Under the pieces are notes generated by a model that saw only the letters and a list, made by a program, of their open reading frames with translations, did no database searches and was not told where the DNA came from. Positions 40,956 through 50,374 of a stretch of DNA of 64,000 nucleotides are shown in pieces. A program made the translations under genes and the position numbers. The stretch lies in contig JBMNHO010000001.1 in assembly GCA_050950425.1 (NCBI GenBank), positions 124,001-188,000 of the forward strand. Reading direction: 5' to 3'. Each line of letters starts with the position of its first letter. Within the stretch, counting starts at the first letter, position 1. The stretch comes from RGIG529 sp050950425. GTDB lineage: Bacteria > Bacillota > Clostridia > Oscillospirales > Oscillospiraceae.

Positions 40956-41642
40956 ATGAAGAAAGTTTTAGTACTGGAAGATGAAGCGAACATTCGCAGC
41001 TTTGTGGTCATCAACTTGAAGCGAGCCGGATATGAAGCCGTGGAGGCCGAGACGGGGGAGCAGGCGCTGGAGCAGCTTCGCCTGAACCCGGATATTCGAG
41101 TGGCGCTTTTGGATATTATGCTGCCGGACATTGACGGATTCGAGGTTTGCCGCCGCATCCGGGCCGGGAACCCCAAAATCGGGATTATCATGCTGACTGC
41201 CCGCACCCAAGAGATGGACAAAGTGACAGGGCTGATGACGGGGGCGGACGATTATGTAACAAAGCCCTTCTCCCCTGCGGAGCTGACAGCACGCATTGAC
41301 GCCCTTTATCGGCGCACCGGCGACGGGAACGAGCTGGAAAGCGGAGAGCTGCGGCAGGAGCCGTTTTTGCTGAACACCCGCAACCGTACCTTGGAGAAAA
41401 GCGGAAAGCGGATTAAACTGACTCAGGTGGAATACGCTTTGATGAAGATGTTTATGGATCATCCGGGCAAAGCCCTTTCTCGAGAAGAAATTCTAGACAT
41501 GGTTTGGGGAAGAGATTATTTTGGCGAGCTTAAGATTGTAGATGTCAACATCCGCCGTCTGCGCATTAAAATTGAGGATGACCCGACCAGCCCTATGTAT
41601 ATCACTACGGTATGGGGATATGGGTACAAATGGGGCTTTTAG
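40956..41642 (+). CDS. OmpR/PhoB-type response regulator
   Basis: A 228-residue regulator. Receiver domain: acidic pair in VLVLEDEANIR, phospho-acceptor Asp in VALLDIMLPDIDG, Thr in IIMLTAR and Lys in DDYVTKPFSP. The C-terminal winged helix (about 130-228) has ALSREEILDMVWGRDYFGEL and RRLRIKIEDDPTSPMYITTV, typical of PhoB/WalR. GGAGGAAAGAAG precedes the ATG. The partner kinase follows after 179 bases. Confidence 0.95.
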   Translation: MKKVLVLEDEANIRSFVVINLKRAGYEAVEAETGEQALEQLRLNPDIRVALLDIMLPDIDGFEVCRRIRAGNPKIGIIMLTARTQEMDKVTGLMTGADDYVTKPFSPAELTARIDALYRRTGDGNELESGELRQEPFLLNTRNRTLEKSGKRIKLTQVEYALMKMFMDHPGKALSREEILDMVWGRDYFGELKIVDVNIRRLRIKIEDDPTSPMYITTVWGYGYKWGF

Positions 41643-41821
41643 CTGCGAGGGGAATCGCGGGTTTAAAAAAGAAGAGACTTGACGTTTGCCGCGGCCACAA
41701 GAAACAAAGGTCTTATCCCAAAGAGATGGCTTTCAACTGTATTTCGGCGGCGTTTTGTTGCGGGGAAACGCTTGCGTGTCCGTCTTAGTTTGGAGAGACA
41801 AAAAAGGAGGGATCCCCGTTT

Positions 41822-43258
41822 ATGAAATTCAAAAGGAAGGCACGAAAAAAGAGCGAAGGCATACGTCGGCGGTGGATGTTCAACAGCATCAGCGCCATTG
41901 TCCTCATCGTCATTTGTGCCGCCGTAGGCATTTCCAGCGCCATGGCGGGATATTTTTATTCCGGCATGAGCGTCAGCCTGGAGGCAAAGGCGCAGACGGC
42001 TGCCAATTTTTTTAAAACCTTTCAGGACTCTACGTCCTACTATCAGTATGCGGCGAATTTGGCGGAGACGTTTATGGAAAAAGATCGGCTGGAACTCCAG
42101 TTTATCGGCATGAACGGCCTGATTCAGTTTTCTTCCTTTGGGCTCACAGCGGGGACTGCCCCGGGAACACCCGATATAGAAGGGGTACTGGCGGACGGCA
42201 AAATCCATCAGTGGAAAGGAAGCGACCCGCGAACAGGAGAGCGGATCATGGCTGTTTCAGGACCCATTGTGGCCGGGGGCCAAGTGGTGGGTGCCCTGCG
42301 GTATGTGACCAGCCTGAAACTGGTGGATCGCCAGATTTTGGTGATTGTAGGCATATCCGCAACCATAGGTACCATTCTGATCGCCATTGTATATTTTTCA
42401 AACTTGTACTTCATTCGCTCTATCGTAGAGCCGGTAACCAAGGTAACGGAAACCGCCAAGCGGATTGCCGCCGGCAGTTATGGTGTGCAGATCGAGAAAA
42501 AGTTTGACGACGAGGTGGGAGATCTGACGGACACCATCAATGATATGTCTATCAAAATCAGCCAGTCGGAAAAGATGAAATCAGAGTTTATCTCTTCGGT
42601 TTCCCATGAACTGCGCACACCCCTGACGGCCATCAGCGGTTGGGCAGAGACGCTGGCCAGCAGCGAGATGCAGTCCAAAGAGGATGTGAGAAAGGGAATG
42701 GGGATCATCGTCAGCGAATCCCGGCGTTTGACAAAGCTTGTGGAAGAGCTGCTGGAGTTTTCCCGCATTCAGGACGGACGCTTTTTTCTTAATATTGAAA
42801 TGGTGGATTTGCAAAGCGAGCTGGAGGACGCGATTTATACCTATCGGGAGTTTTTCCGAAAAGACGGCATTGCCTTGGAATATTATCCCTTGGAGGAAGA
42901 GCTGACGGAAATCCCGGGGGATGCTTCCCGGTTGCATCAGGTATTTTCCAACCTGCTGGACAACGCCAAAAAACACGGCGGAAGCGGGGGGAAGATCGAG
43001 GTATCCATGGAAAAAGAAAATGGGAATATGGTTGCCATTAAAGTGCGTGATTTCGGCCCCGGCATCCCGCCTGAGGAACTGCCGCATGTGAAATACATGT
43101 TTTACAAGGGAAATTCCAAGGTGCGGGGCAGCGGCATTGGCCTTGCGGTGTGCGAAGAGATTGTGACACTGCATAACGGGGAGCTGCTGATCGAAAACGC
43201 AGAAGGGGGCGGCGTTCTTTGCACCATCCGCCTGCCCCTTGACCGGGAGGCCGCCTAA
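41822..43258 (+). CDS. sensor histidine kinase (PhoR/WalK-like)
   Basis: A 478-residue kinase. TM1 at about 22-48, an extracytoplasmic domain at about 50-175 (LELQFIGMNGLIQFSSFGLT, a dCache/PAS-like sensor), TM2 at about 177-200 and a HAMP linker (RSIVEPVTKVTETAKRIAAG). The HisKA domain has SSVSHELRTPLTAISGW with the phospho-acceptor His. The ATPase domain has VFSNLLDNAKKHG, VRDFGPGIPPEE and GSGIGLAV. It lies directly after the PhoB-type regulator. AAAAGGAGG precedes the ATG. Confidence 0.93.
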   Translation: MKFKRKARKKSEGIRRRWMFNSISAIVLIVICAAVGISSAMAGYFYSGMSVSLEAKAQTAANFFKTFQDSTSYYQYAANLAETFMEKDRLELQFIGMNGLIQFSSFGLTAGTAPGTPDIEGVLADGKIHQWKGSDPRTGERIMAVSGPIVAGGQVVGALRYVTSLKLVDRQILVIVGISATIGTILIAIVYFSNLYFIRSIVEPVTKVTETAKRIAAGSYGVQIEKKFDDEVGDLTDTINDMSIKISQSEKMKSEFISSVSHELRTPLTAISGWAETLASSEMQSKEDVRKGMGIIVSESRRLTKLVEELLEFSRIQDGRFFLNIEMVDLQSELEDAIYTYREFFRKDGIALEYYPLEEELTEIPGDASRLHQVFSNLLDNAKKHGGSGGKIEVSMEKENGNMVAIKVRDFGPGIPPEELPHVKYMFYKGNSKVRGSGIGLAVCEEIVTLHNGELLIENAEGGGVLCTIRLPLDREAA

Positions 43259-43397
43259 TGCCGAAGGATGGCGGGAGAAAAGCAAAAACGCTTTTTGAAG
43301 CGGCATTGATTTTTTGACACGGTGTTCGCTTTTGTGTCTCGGCCAGTTTGCAGGGCCGCCGCATCGCTATTTTTGTTGCGCCCGCATGCTCCCTCTC

Positions 43398-43426
43398 TTG
43401 AAATTTGAATGACTTTCTGTCATAAT
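43398..43426 (+). promoter_or_regulatory. promoter for the DUF1385-prmC-recA region
   Basis: TTGAAA at 43398-43403, 17-base spacer, CATAAT at 43421-43426, 80 bases upstream of the DUF1385 gene. Confidence 0.6.
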
Positions 43427-43505
43427 AGAAAAAAGCGGGAGAGCGGGAGGCGACCTGCCTTCATTGGCTTATTTGTACATCCCGTTGTTTGAGAAAGGAT
43501 CCAAC

Positions 43506-44459
43506 ATGCCAAAGAAAAACGAAGACGTTTGTTTCCGCACGACCATTGGCGGACAAGCTCTCATTGAAGGAATTATGATGCTGGGGCCGGACAAAGAGGC
43601 CGTTGTGGTGCGAACGCCGGAGGGCATCGTGGAAAAGGTGGAAGACCGGGTGCAGGCCAAAGAAAAACACAAGATTTTGGGTGTTCCCTTCATCCGCGGC
43701 GTCGTCAATTTTATGGCCAGCATGATCAAGGGAATGAAGGCCTTAAGCTACTCGGCTTCCTTGGCCGAAACAGAGGAAGAATCGGCGGAGGAGCCGTCAA
43801 AATTTGACACGTTTGTGGAAAAAAATTTAGGAGCGGAGAAGGCGGAGAAATTTTTCATCGGGTTGGCGGTTTTTTTGGGTATCGCCTTTTCCGTTGTGTT
43901 GTTCATTTTGCTGCCAACGCTGCTGGCGGGCTTTGCCATTCCGACGGGCGGTTCTATGATCTGGCGTAACCTGCTGGAAGGACTTCTGCGTATCGTGATC
44001 TTTTTCCTGTATCTGGCGCTTATGTCGCGCATGAAGGAGATCAAACGTGTATTTGCCTATCACGGGGCGGAACACAAAACCATCTTTTGCTATGAAAAAG
44101 GCATGGAGCTGACAGTGGAGCATGTACGCGCCCAAACCCGCTTTCATCCCCGCTGCGGCACCAGCTTTTTGTTTGTTGTGATGATTTTATCTATTTTGGT
44201 TTTCTCGGTGGTGCAATGGTCCAATATATGGGTGCGTATGGGCATGCGCCTCGTGCTGCTCCCTGTTGTAGTAGCCGTCAGCTATGAAATCAACCGCTGG
44301 GTGGGGCGGCATGATAATGCCTTTACCCGCGTGCTCACTGCGCCCGGCCTGTTTTTGCAGCGGTTTACAACCAATGAGCCGGACGATTCTATGATTGAGG
44401 TGGGAATCCAGGCGTTGCGCGCCGCGCTGCCCAAAGAGGAAGGGGCAGACGCCTGGTAA
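43506..44459 (+). CDS. DUF1385 membrane protein (YqhQ-like)
   Basis: A 317-residue protein of the DUF1385 family: TTIGGQALIEGIMMLGPDKE at the N terminus, several TM helices after about residue 110 and the family core FAYHGAEHKTIFCYEKG followed by RFHPRCGTSFLFVVMI. The YqhQ family is widespread in Firmicutes, of unknown biochemical role. ATG at 43506 after GAAAGGA. Followed by prmC, the usual neighbour in Clostridia. Confidence 0.9.
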   Translation: MPKKNEDVCFRTTIGGQALIEGIMMLGPDKEAVVVRTPEGIVEKVEDRVQAKEKHKILGVPFIRGVVNFMASMIKGMKALSYSASLAETEEESAEEPSKFDTFVEKNLGAEKAEKFFIGLAVFLGIAFSVVLFILLPTLLAGFAIPTGGSMIWRNLLEGLLRIVIFFLYLALMSRMKEIKRVFAYHGAEHKTIFCYEKGMELTVEHVRAQTRFHPRCGTSFLFVVMILSILVFSVVQWSNIWVRMGMRLVLLPVVVAVSYEINRWVGRHDNAFTRVLTAPGLFLQRFTTNEPDDSMIEVGIQALRAALPKEEGADAW

Positions 44460-44587
44460 AAGATTGCCGTAAAATGGAGCGCGTTTGGCTCCGCCGACTG
44501 CAAAAGCCACGATGATTGGTAAAACTGCGGGGGATAAACCGCCACCCAGGCAGGCGGCACGGAAGGAATGCAGAGGAGGGTCCGCAG

Positions 44588-45451
44588 TTGGCCACCACGT
44601 ACAATAATCTTTATTTGGATTTACGACAGGCGCTGCGGGGCGCCGACATCCCGGGCGCGTCTTTGGAAGCCCGGGAGATGGTTTGCTTCGCAGCGGACAA
44701 AACAAGAGAATCTTTTTTCCGCGACTTAAATTTATACGTATCGGATGAGACCGTCCAAAAGGCAATGGCGCTGTTGCGCCGGCGCCTTGGGGGCGAGCCG
44801 CTGGCTTACCTGATCGGTGAATGGGAGTTTTACGGGCTTCCGTTGGAAGTGACAAGAGATGTGTTGATTCCCCGTGTGGACACAGAGCGGCTGACCGCCC
44901 GGGCCATTCATCTGGCGCGGAAGGCGGGGGAAAACGCCAGAGTGTTGGACTTATGTGCCGGCAGCGGCTGCATCGGTCTTGCGGTGGCGCGAAACGCGGT
45001 GAATTGCCGGGTGGTTTTGGCGGACGTATCGGAGACAATTCTTGCCCTTTGCAAGCGAAATGCCCGGCGGAACAATCTGCTCTCCCGGGTGACGGTCTTT
45101 CAGGCAGATGCATTACAGCCGCCTCCAGCTCTGTTGTGGGACTTTGACGTGATCGTGTGCAACCCGCCGTATATCCCGACGGCGGACATTGAGGCGCTGG
45201 AATCCACGGTAAAAGATTGGGAGCCCCACATGGCACTGGACGGAGGCACAGACGGCCTTCGGTTTTACCGGGCCATTGCCGAGCAGTGGCAGCCGGCTTT
45301 GCGCTTGGGCGGCGTGCTGCTGTTTGAAGTGGGGATCGGCCAGGCAGACGATGTAGGCGGCATTTTAGCCGGAAGCGGGTACGAGTCCATTCATATCTGG
45401 GAAGACGATCAAAGAATTGAGCGTATTGTCGAAGGAAAATGTAATCAGTAA
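44588..45451 (+). CDS. prmC: peptide chain release factor N5-glutamine methyltransferase
   Basis: A 287-residue SAM-dependent enzyme that methylates the GGQ glutamine of release factors RF1/RF2. SAM motif VLDLCAGSGCIGLAVA and the catalytic NPPY in CNPPYIPTADI are present; an N-terminal helical domain precedes them. The start is TTG at 44588 with GAGGAGGG seven bases upstream; codons before it are not PrmC-like. Usually prfA is adjacent, but here prmC lies between DUF1385 and recA. Confidence 0.93.
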   Translation: MATTYNNLYLDLRQALRGADIPGASLEAREMVCFAADKTRESFFRDLNLYVSDETVQKAMALLRRRLGGEPLAYLIGEWEFYGLPLEVTRDVLIPRVDTERLTARAIHLARKAGENARVLDLCAGSGCIGLAVARNAVNCRVVLADVSETILALCKRNARRNNLLSRVTVFQADALQPPPALLWDFDVIVCNPPYIPTADIEALESTVKDWEPHMALDGGTDGLRFYRAIAEQWQPALRLGGVLLFEVGIGQADDVGGILAGSGYESIHIWEDDQRIERIVEGKCNQ

Positions 45452-45528
45452 AAGAAAGATCTCTCCCGGCGGGAGAGGATCACCGTTGTGCTGCCTTGTA
45501 AGTGGGGCAGTGATTGAGGAGGACACAC

Positions 45529-46647
45529 ATGGCAAAGAAAAATGCTCCGCTGGAGCCTGCATTCAGAGTGCCGAAAGAAGAAAGACAAAAGGCTTTGGAA
45601 ACGGCCATGGAGCAGATTGAGCGGGCCCACGGGAAAGGGGCCGTTATGCGCCTTGGGCAAAACACCAATGCGATAGTGGAGTCGATTCCGACAGGATCGC
45701 TGACGTTGGATCTTGCTTTGGGCATCGGCGGGGTGCCGAAAGGACGGATCATTGAAATTTACGGGCCGGAATCGTCGGGGAAGACGACCTTGGCCCTTCA
45801 TGTTGTAGCCCAGGCCCAAAAGCTGGGAGGAGAAGCGGCCTTTGTGGACGCGGAACACGCGCTAGACCCGGTATACGCCAAAGCGCTGGGGGTGGATACC
45901 GAATCGCTGCTGGTCTCCCAGCCGGACACGGGGGAGCAGGCGCTGGAAATCACAGAGGCGCTTGTGCGTTCCGGCGCTATCGATGTGGTGGTGGTGGACT
46001 CTGTTGCGGCCCTGGTTCCGAGGATGGAGATCGAGGGAGAAATGGGAGATGCCTTTGTTGGGCTCCAGGCCAGGCTGATGAGCCAGGCGCTGCGAAAGCT
46101 GGCAGGCTCCATTTCCAAAACAAATTGCATTGTGATTTTCATCAACCAATTGCGGGAAAAGGTAGGCGTTGTGTACGGAAGCCCGGAAGTGACCACCGGC
46201 GGCCGGGCGCTGAAGTTTTACGCCAGTGTGCGCATTGATGTGCGCAGGATAGAGACGCTGAAGAGCGGAGGAGATCTCATCGGCAACCGAACCCGGGCAA
46301 AGGTCGTGAAAAACAAGGTTGCGCCGCCGTTTCGGGAAGCGGAATTTGATATTTTGTACGGGCAGGGCATTTCCCATCTGGGCGAGCTGGTAGATGTGGG
46401 GCTGAAGCTGGATTTCGTTCAGAAAAGCGGTTCATGGTACTCCCTTGGGGAGCAACGGATGGGCCAGGGAAGGGAAGCCGCCAAGCAGTACTTAAAAGAC
46501 AATCCGGATCAAGCCGAGTGGCTGGAAACCAAAGTGCGGGAGAACGCGGACAATCTGCGTCAAGAAGTGAAAAAACCGGCGGCAAAACCGGCATCCGGCC
46601 CGGTGGAGGTGACAGCGGAGGAGTTTGACGATGGAGACGAAATATGA
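45529..46647 (+). CDS. recA: recombinase A
   Basis: A 372-residue RecA: Walker A GPESSGKTT, IIEIYGPESSGKTTLALHVV, DAEHALDPVYA, the L2-side EKVGVVYGSPEVTTGGRALK and a charged C-terminal tail. It catalyses homologous strand exchange and stimulates LexA cleavage. The ATG follows TTGAGGAGGACACAC. recX overlaps its 3' end, as in many Firmicutes. I see no LexA-type box that I would call with confidence. Confidence 0.98.
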   Translation: MAKKNAPLEPAFRVPKEERQKALETAMEQIERAHGKGAVMRLGQNTNAIVESIPTGSLTLDLALGIGGVPKGRIIEIYGPESSGKTTLALHVVAQAQKLGGEAAFVDAEHALDPVYAKALGVDTESLLVSQPDTGEQALEITEALVRSGAIDVVVVDSVAALVPRMEIEGEMGDAFVGLQARLMSQALRKLAGSISKTNCIVIFINQLREKVGVVYGSPEVTTGGRALKFYASVRIDVRRIETLKSGGDLIGNRTRAKVVKNKVAPPFREAEFDILYGQGISHLGELVDVGLKLDFVQKSGSWYSLGEQRMGQGREAAKQYLKDNPDQAEWLETKVRENADNLRQEVKKPAAKPASGPVEVTAEEFDDGDEI

Positions 46648-47206
46648 CAAGCAAAGCCTAAATGATTTGAATATGGAAGCGATGGACGAGGAGCCGTTTC
46701 AATCGTATACAGTGGAGCCGCCGTCGGAGGATGCAGCCGTTATCCGGCAAAATGCCATCGCAAAAGCGGCAAGGCTGCTGGCCTTTCGCTCCCACTCCAG
46801 GCAGGGCCTGTACCGAAAGCTGACCCAGCGGGGGTTTCCCCCTCCGGCTGTTATGGCCGCCATCGACCGCATGGAGGAGATCGGCGTTCTGGACGACCAG
46901 ATATATGGAAGGAGCCTGGCGGATAGGCTGATCAAAAAAGGATATGGACCTTTACGGGTCGAAATGGAGCTGTACAAGGCGGGGATCGAGCGCGACTTGC
47001 GGGATGCCCTTGTCCAGGCGCTTCCTCCGGAGGGAGAGCTTGCGGCGGCGTTTCTTCGAAAAACGTGTGCCCCTGAGGATCTGCTGGATGAGGCATACCG
47101 CAGAAAGCTTGTGGGCGCCATGAAGCGAAAGGGGTACGGCTGGAGCGCCGTCAGCGAAAGCATGCGGGAGTACGAACGCATGGCACCGGAGGAACGGGAA
47201 GAATGA
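46631..47206 (+). CDS. recX: regulatory protein RecX
   Basis: A 191-residue RecX, which modulates RecA filaments. The three-helix repeats are visible (AKAARLLAFRSHSRQGLYRK, GVLDDQIYGRSLADRLIKKG, KLVGAMKRKGYGWSAVSESM), after a longer than usual acidic N-terminal extension of about 40 residues. The ATG at 46631 has GGAGGAG seven bases upstream and overlaps recA; a TTG two codons earlier is less likely. Confidence 0.9.
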   Translation: METKYDKQSLNDLNMEAMDEEPFQSYTVEPPSEDAAVIRQNAIAKAARLLAFRSHSRQGLYRKLTQRGFPPPAVMAAIDRMEEIGVLDDQIYGRSLADRLIKKGYGPLRVEMELYKAGIERDLRDALVQALPPEGELAAAFLRKTCAPEDLLDEAYRRKLVGAMKRKGYGWSAVSESMREYERMAPEEREE

Positions 47207-47270
47207 AAACAGCGCAAACCACAAGCAGGCCAAAAAAAACCATGGATAAGACCGGAGGAGGAATAATACG

Positions 47271-48629
47271 GTGCCGAAGGAACGAGTGGCCTTTGTATCT
47301 CTTGGGTGCGCCAAGAACTTGGTAAATACGGAACAGATGATGGCACTGGCGGTGGATGGAGGCTACGAGGTGACAGGCGACCCGGAAACGGCCCAGGTGG
47401 CCGTGGTCAACACCTGCGGGTTTATTGACAGCGCCAAAAGCGAGGCCATTGATGTCATTTTAGAGCTGGCCAAGCAAAAGGAAACGGGAAACCTGCGGGG
47501 CATTTTGGTTGCCGGCTGCATGGCGCAGCGGCATGGAGCAGAGGTGCAGACGCTGCTGCCGGAGGTGGACGGGCTTTTGGGTTGCGGCAGCTATGAGGAA
47601 ATTACAAAAGCCATCCAAGGCGTGTTAAACGGCGAAAAGCCACAGCTTTTCGGTGACATTGATGCCCCGCTGCAGGAAACCCGGCGCATCCTGACAACGC
47701 CCTCTTGGACGGCGTATTTGCGCATTGCCGAAGGGTGCGACAACCGATGTGCGTACTGCGTCATTCCGAGTTTGCGGGGGAAATATCGCAGCCGGAGCAT
47801 GGATGCCATTTTGCAGGAGGCCCGGTGGCTTGCTGATATGGGCGTCAAAGAGCTTTTGGTGATTGCGCAAGATATCACAAGATATGGAACGGACCTAAAT
47901 GGCAAGCGGCAGCTTGCAAAGCTCCTGCGGGCGCTTTGCCGGATAGAGGGGTTTCACTGGATTCGGCTTCACTATCTCTATCCGGACGAAATAGACGACG
48001 ATTTGATCGACGTCATTGCAACGGAGAAGAAAATCGTCAAATATCTCGACATCCCCCTGCAGCATATTGACGACGGCGTTTTAAAAGCCATGAATCGCCG
48101 GGGAACAGGGAGGGAAATTCGCGCTCTGCTCCATACGTTGCGGGCGCGCATCCCGGGTCTTGTGCTTCGCACCAGCTTGATTTGCGGCCTGCCGGGAGAA
48201 GGGGAGAGCGAATTTGAATCGCTGTGCCGCTTCTTGGAGGAGGAGCAGATTGAGCGGGCCGGCGTGTTTGCGTTTTCGCCCCAAGAGGGAACCGAGGCGG
48301 CCCGGATGGAAAACATCCCGGACGAAGAAACGGTGCTTGCCAGAATGGATCGGCTTCTTGCCATTCAAACCCAATGTCTAGATGCGTACAATGCGTCTCA
48401 GCTGGGCAGGCAGGTTGAAGTTCTGCTGGAAGGGCGGGACGAAGCGGGGCGGATGCATGGGCGGACCCCGGCAGACTCTACAGAAATTGACGGGCAGCTT
48501 GTGCTGGAAACAGAGGGAGAACATCCGCTGGAGCCGGGTCAATTTATTTTTGTGACGGTCACAGGCAGCGAGGACGGCGATTTGCTGGGCGTGCCTGTTG
48601 ATGCGGAAGGGGAGGCGCGGATGGTATGA
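47271..48629 (+). CDS. rimO: ribosomal protein S12 methylthiotransferase
   Basis: A 452-residue radical-SAM methylthiotransferase. N-terminal UPF0004 domain with Cys residues in VSLGCAKNLVNTEQM, VVNTCGFIDSAK and VAGCMAQRH; radical-SAM CxxxCxxC in AEGCDNRCAYCVIP; C-terminal TRAM domain (about 385-445). RimO rather than MiaB is supported by SLRGKYRSR and LGCAKN. GTG start after CCGGAGGAGGAATAATACG. The stop overlaps the pgsA ATG. Confidence 0.95.
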   Translation: MPKERVAFVSLGCAKNLVNTEQMMALAVDGGYEVTGDPETAQVAVVNTCGFIDSAKSEAIDVILELAKQKETGNLRGILVAGCMAQRHGAEVQTLLPEVDGLLGCGSYEEITKAIQGVLNGEKPQLFGDIDAPLQETRRILTTPSWTAYLRIAEGCDNRCAYCVIPSLRGKYRSRSMDAILQEARWLADMGVKELLVIAQDITRYGTDLNGKRQLAKLLRALCRIEGFHWIRLHYLYPDEIDDDLIDVIATEKKIVKYLDIPLQHIDDGVLKAMNRRGTGREIRALLHTLRARIPGLVLRTSLICGLPGEGESEFESLCRFLEEEQIERAGVFAFSPQEGTEAARMENIPDEETVLARMDRLLAIQTQCLDAYNASQLGRQVEVLLEGRDEAGRMHGRTPADSTEIDGQLVLETEGEHPLEPGQFIFVTVTGSEDGDLLGVPVDAEGEARMV

Positions 48630-49171
48630 ACACACCCAATAAATTGACTTTGGTGCGCATATTCCTCATTCCTGTGTTTTTGGTGTTGCTGTATATTTCG
48701 TTTCCGTGGCATCGCTATGTGGCTCTTTTCGTGTTCTTGGTTGCTTCTTTGACGGATGCGCTAGACGGTCACTTGGCCCGCAGCCGGGGGCAGATTACAG
48801 ACTTTGGAAAGTTTATGGATCCGTTGGCAGATAAGCTTTTGGTGATTGCGGCCATGCTCTATTTTGTGGAGCAATGGCAAATGCCCGCGTGGGTGCTGCT
48901 ACTGGTTGTGACCCGGGAGTTTGCGGTTACGGCGCTGCGCCTTGTGGCGGTGGAAGGGGGCAGGGTCATCGCGGCGGGGATTGCCGGGAAAATCAAAACC
49001 GTGGCGACAATGCTGGGAATTTGTGTGATGCTGGTCCCCCCCTTGGCGGCCGCCTCTTTGTTCGGGGTGACGGTAAATACCGTTTGTGTGGCGCTGATTT
49101 TGGTAACGACATTGTGGTCCGGGCTGGAGTATTTTTTGAAAAACAAAGATGTAATCAACTGGAAATCATAG
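48626..49171 (+). CDS. pgsA: CDP-diacylglycerol-glycerol-3-phosphate 3-phosphatidyltransferase
   Basis: A 181-residue membrane enzyme that makes phosphatidylglycerol phosphate. The CDP-alcohol phosphotransferase motif TDALDGHLARSRGQITDFGK and the following DPLADKLL fit D-G-x2-A-R-x8-G-x3-D-x3-D. Four to six TM helices. ATGA overlap with rimO; the recA-recX-rimO-pgsA order is like other Clostridia in reverse. Confidence 0.94.
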   Translation: MNTPNKLTLVRIFLIPVFLVLLYISFPWHRYVALFVFLVASLTDALDGHLARSRGQITDFGKFMDPLADKLLVIAAMLYFVEQWQMPAWVLLLVVTREFAVTALRLVAVEGGRVIAAGIAGKIKTVATMLGICVMLVPPLAAASLFGVTVNTVCVALILVTTLWSGLEYFLKNKDVINWKS

Positions 49172-49271
49172 CGTTTTCTGTGCCATGGGGGATTGCCGCT
49201 GCAAAAGCCTGCTTTTATTCCAAATAGGAAGGTCTGTGCCGTCTTCCATGAGGGAGACGACGTGATTCGTC

Positions 49272-49300
49272 TTGACAAACGGGAAGAGAAATGGTAAGAT
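49272..49300 (+). promoter_or_regulatory. promoter of the cysE-cysS T-box transcript
   Basis: TTGACA at 49272-49277, 17-base spacer, TAAGAT at 49295-49300; transcription should start at about 49307. Confidence 0.8.
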
Positions 49301-49306
49301 AGGGCA

Positions 49307-49535
49307 AACTTCATAGTGCGAGGAACGGAAAAAGTATCCCTTGAAATGGATCAGAGATCGTCCGCCGAAGGCTGAAAGCGGGTGTTCCAGGCAAAGGGGG
49401 AAGTGCGTCCGGGAGCACGGGGGATGAAAAGGCCCTCCGGTTTGCCCCGTCATAGGCTGTCATGAGTGAAAAACAAGAGTGGAACCGCGGTCGTATTTGC
49501 CCGCCTCTTTCGGAGAAGAGGCGGGCGTTTTTGTC
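49307..49535 (+). ncRNA. T-box leader (probable cysteine specifier) of cysE-cysS
   Basis: The conserved T-box sequence AGAGTGGAACCGCGG is at 49476-49490. Upstream are stem I features: an AGTA-like bulge at about 49332, the AGAGA distal loop at about 49352, GCTGAAAGC, and a candidate TGC (Cys) specifier codon at 49404-49406. The terminator hairpin GCCCGCCTC/GAGGCGGGC with following T's is at 49499-49532. The two downstream genes make cysteine precursor and cysteinyl-tRNA, which agrees with a Cys specifier. Uncharged tRNA-Cys should allow read-through. Confidence 0.9.
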
Positions 49536-49618
49536 TTTTTGCCCCCCGCATTGTCTGTCCATTTTCATAAGAGCCGGGATACCCGACTCAAAGAACACAT
49601 ATCCTAAGGAGAATTTGC

Positions 49619-50374
49619 ATGTGCAAACGATTGAATGAAACATTGGGCGCATACCAAGCCCGAGACCCCGCAGCCCGCTCCAAGCTGGAGATCTTTTTGC
49701 TCTATCCTGGCGTCCACGCCATCATTTACCATCGGCTGGCCCATTTTCTTTACCGGCACAAGTGGAACTTTCTTGCGAGATTTGTATCGCAATGGAGCCG
49801 TTTTTGGACGGGAATTGAAATTCATCCGGGGGCCAAAATCGGCCGGCGGTTTGTGATCGACCATGGCGCCGGCATTGTAATTGGGGAAACCACAGAAATT
49901 GGAGATGACGTTTTGATTTATCAAGGCGCCACGCTGGGCGGCACCGGGAAAGACAGGGGAAAGCGCCATCCCACCATTGGCAATAATGTTATGATCGGCT
50001 CAGGCGCCCGGGTTCTCGGCCCCTTTCGGGTAGGGGATAATTCCCGCATTGCCTCCGGCGCTGTGGTTTTGCAGGAGGTTCCGCCGGACAGCACGGCCGT
50101 TGGCGTCCCGGCCAAGCTGGTGCGCGTGGCGGGCGTAAAGGTGAACTTTGCCGCCGAGGTGGATCAGATCCACGTTTTGGACCCCATTCAGACGGAGCTG
50201 AAGCAGCTCTGCGAGCGGGTGGTGGAGTTGGAGCGGAAGCTTGCCGGCACGTCAGACCCTCTGCCAAAGCAGCTGCCGTGCGGCTGGTCCAGCCAAATAG
50301 GGAAAACCAATGGAGCGGAAGCGGAAAACGGGGCCAAAACCGCATTTGATCAGACGCAGGAGGAAACAAAATGA
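49619..50374 (+). CDS. cysE: serine O-acetyltransferase
   Basis: A 251-residue enzyme acetylating serine for cysteine synthesis. Hexapeptide repeats are clear: GIEIHPGAKIGRRFVIDHGA, GIVIGETTEIGDDVLIYQGA, TLGGTGKDRGKRHPTIGNNV. The catalytic His is in VIDHGAG. A C-terminal extension of about 60 residues is helical/low-complexity. Controlled by the T-box upstream; the ATG follows TAAGGAG. The stop overlaps the cysS ATG. Confidence 0.95.
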   Translation: MCKRLNETLGAYQARDPAARSKLEIFLLYPGVHAIIYHRLAHFLYRHKWNFLARFVSQWSRFWTGIEIHPGAKIGRRFVIDHGAGIVIGETTEIGDDVLIYQGATLGGTGKDRGKRHPTIGNNVMIGSGARVLGPFRVGDNSRIASGAVVLQEVPPDSTAVGVPAKLVRVAGVKVNFAAEVDQIHVLDPIQTELKQLCERVVELERKLAGTSDPLPKQLPCGWSSQIGKTNGAEAENGAKTAFDQTQEETK

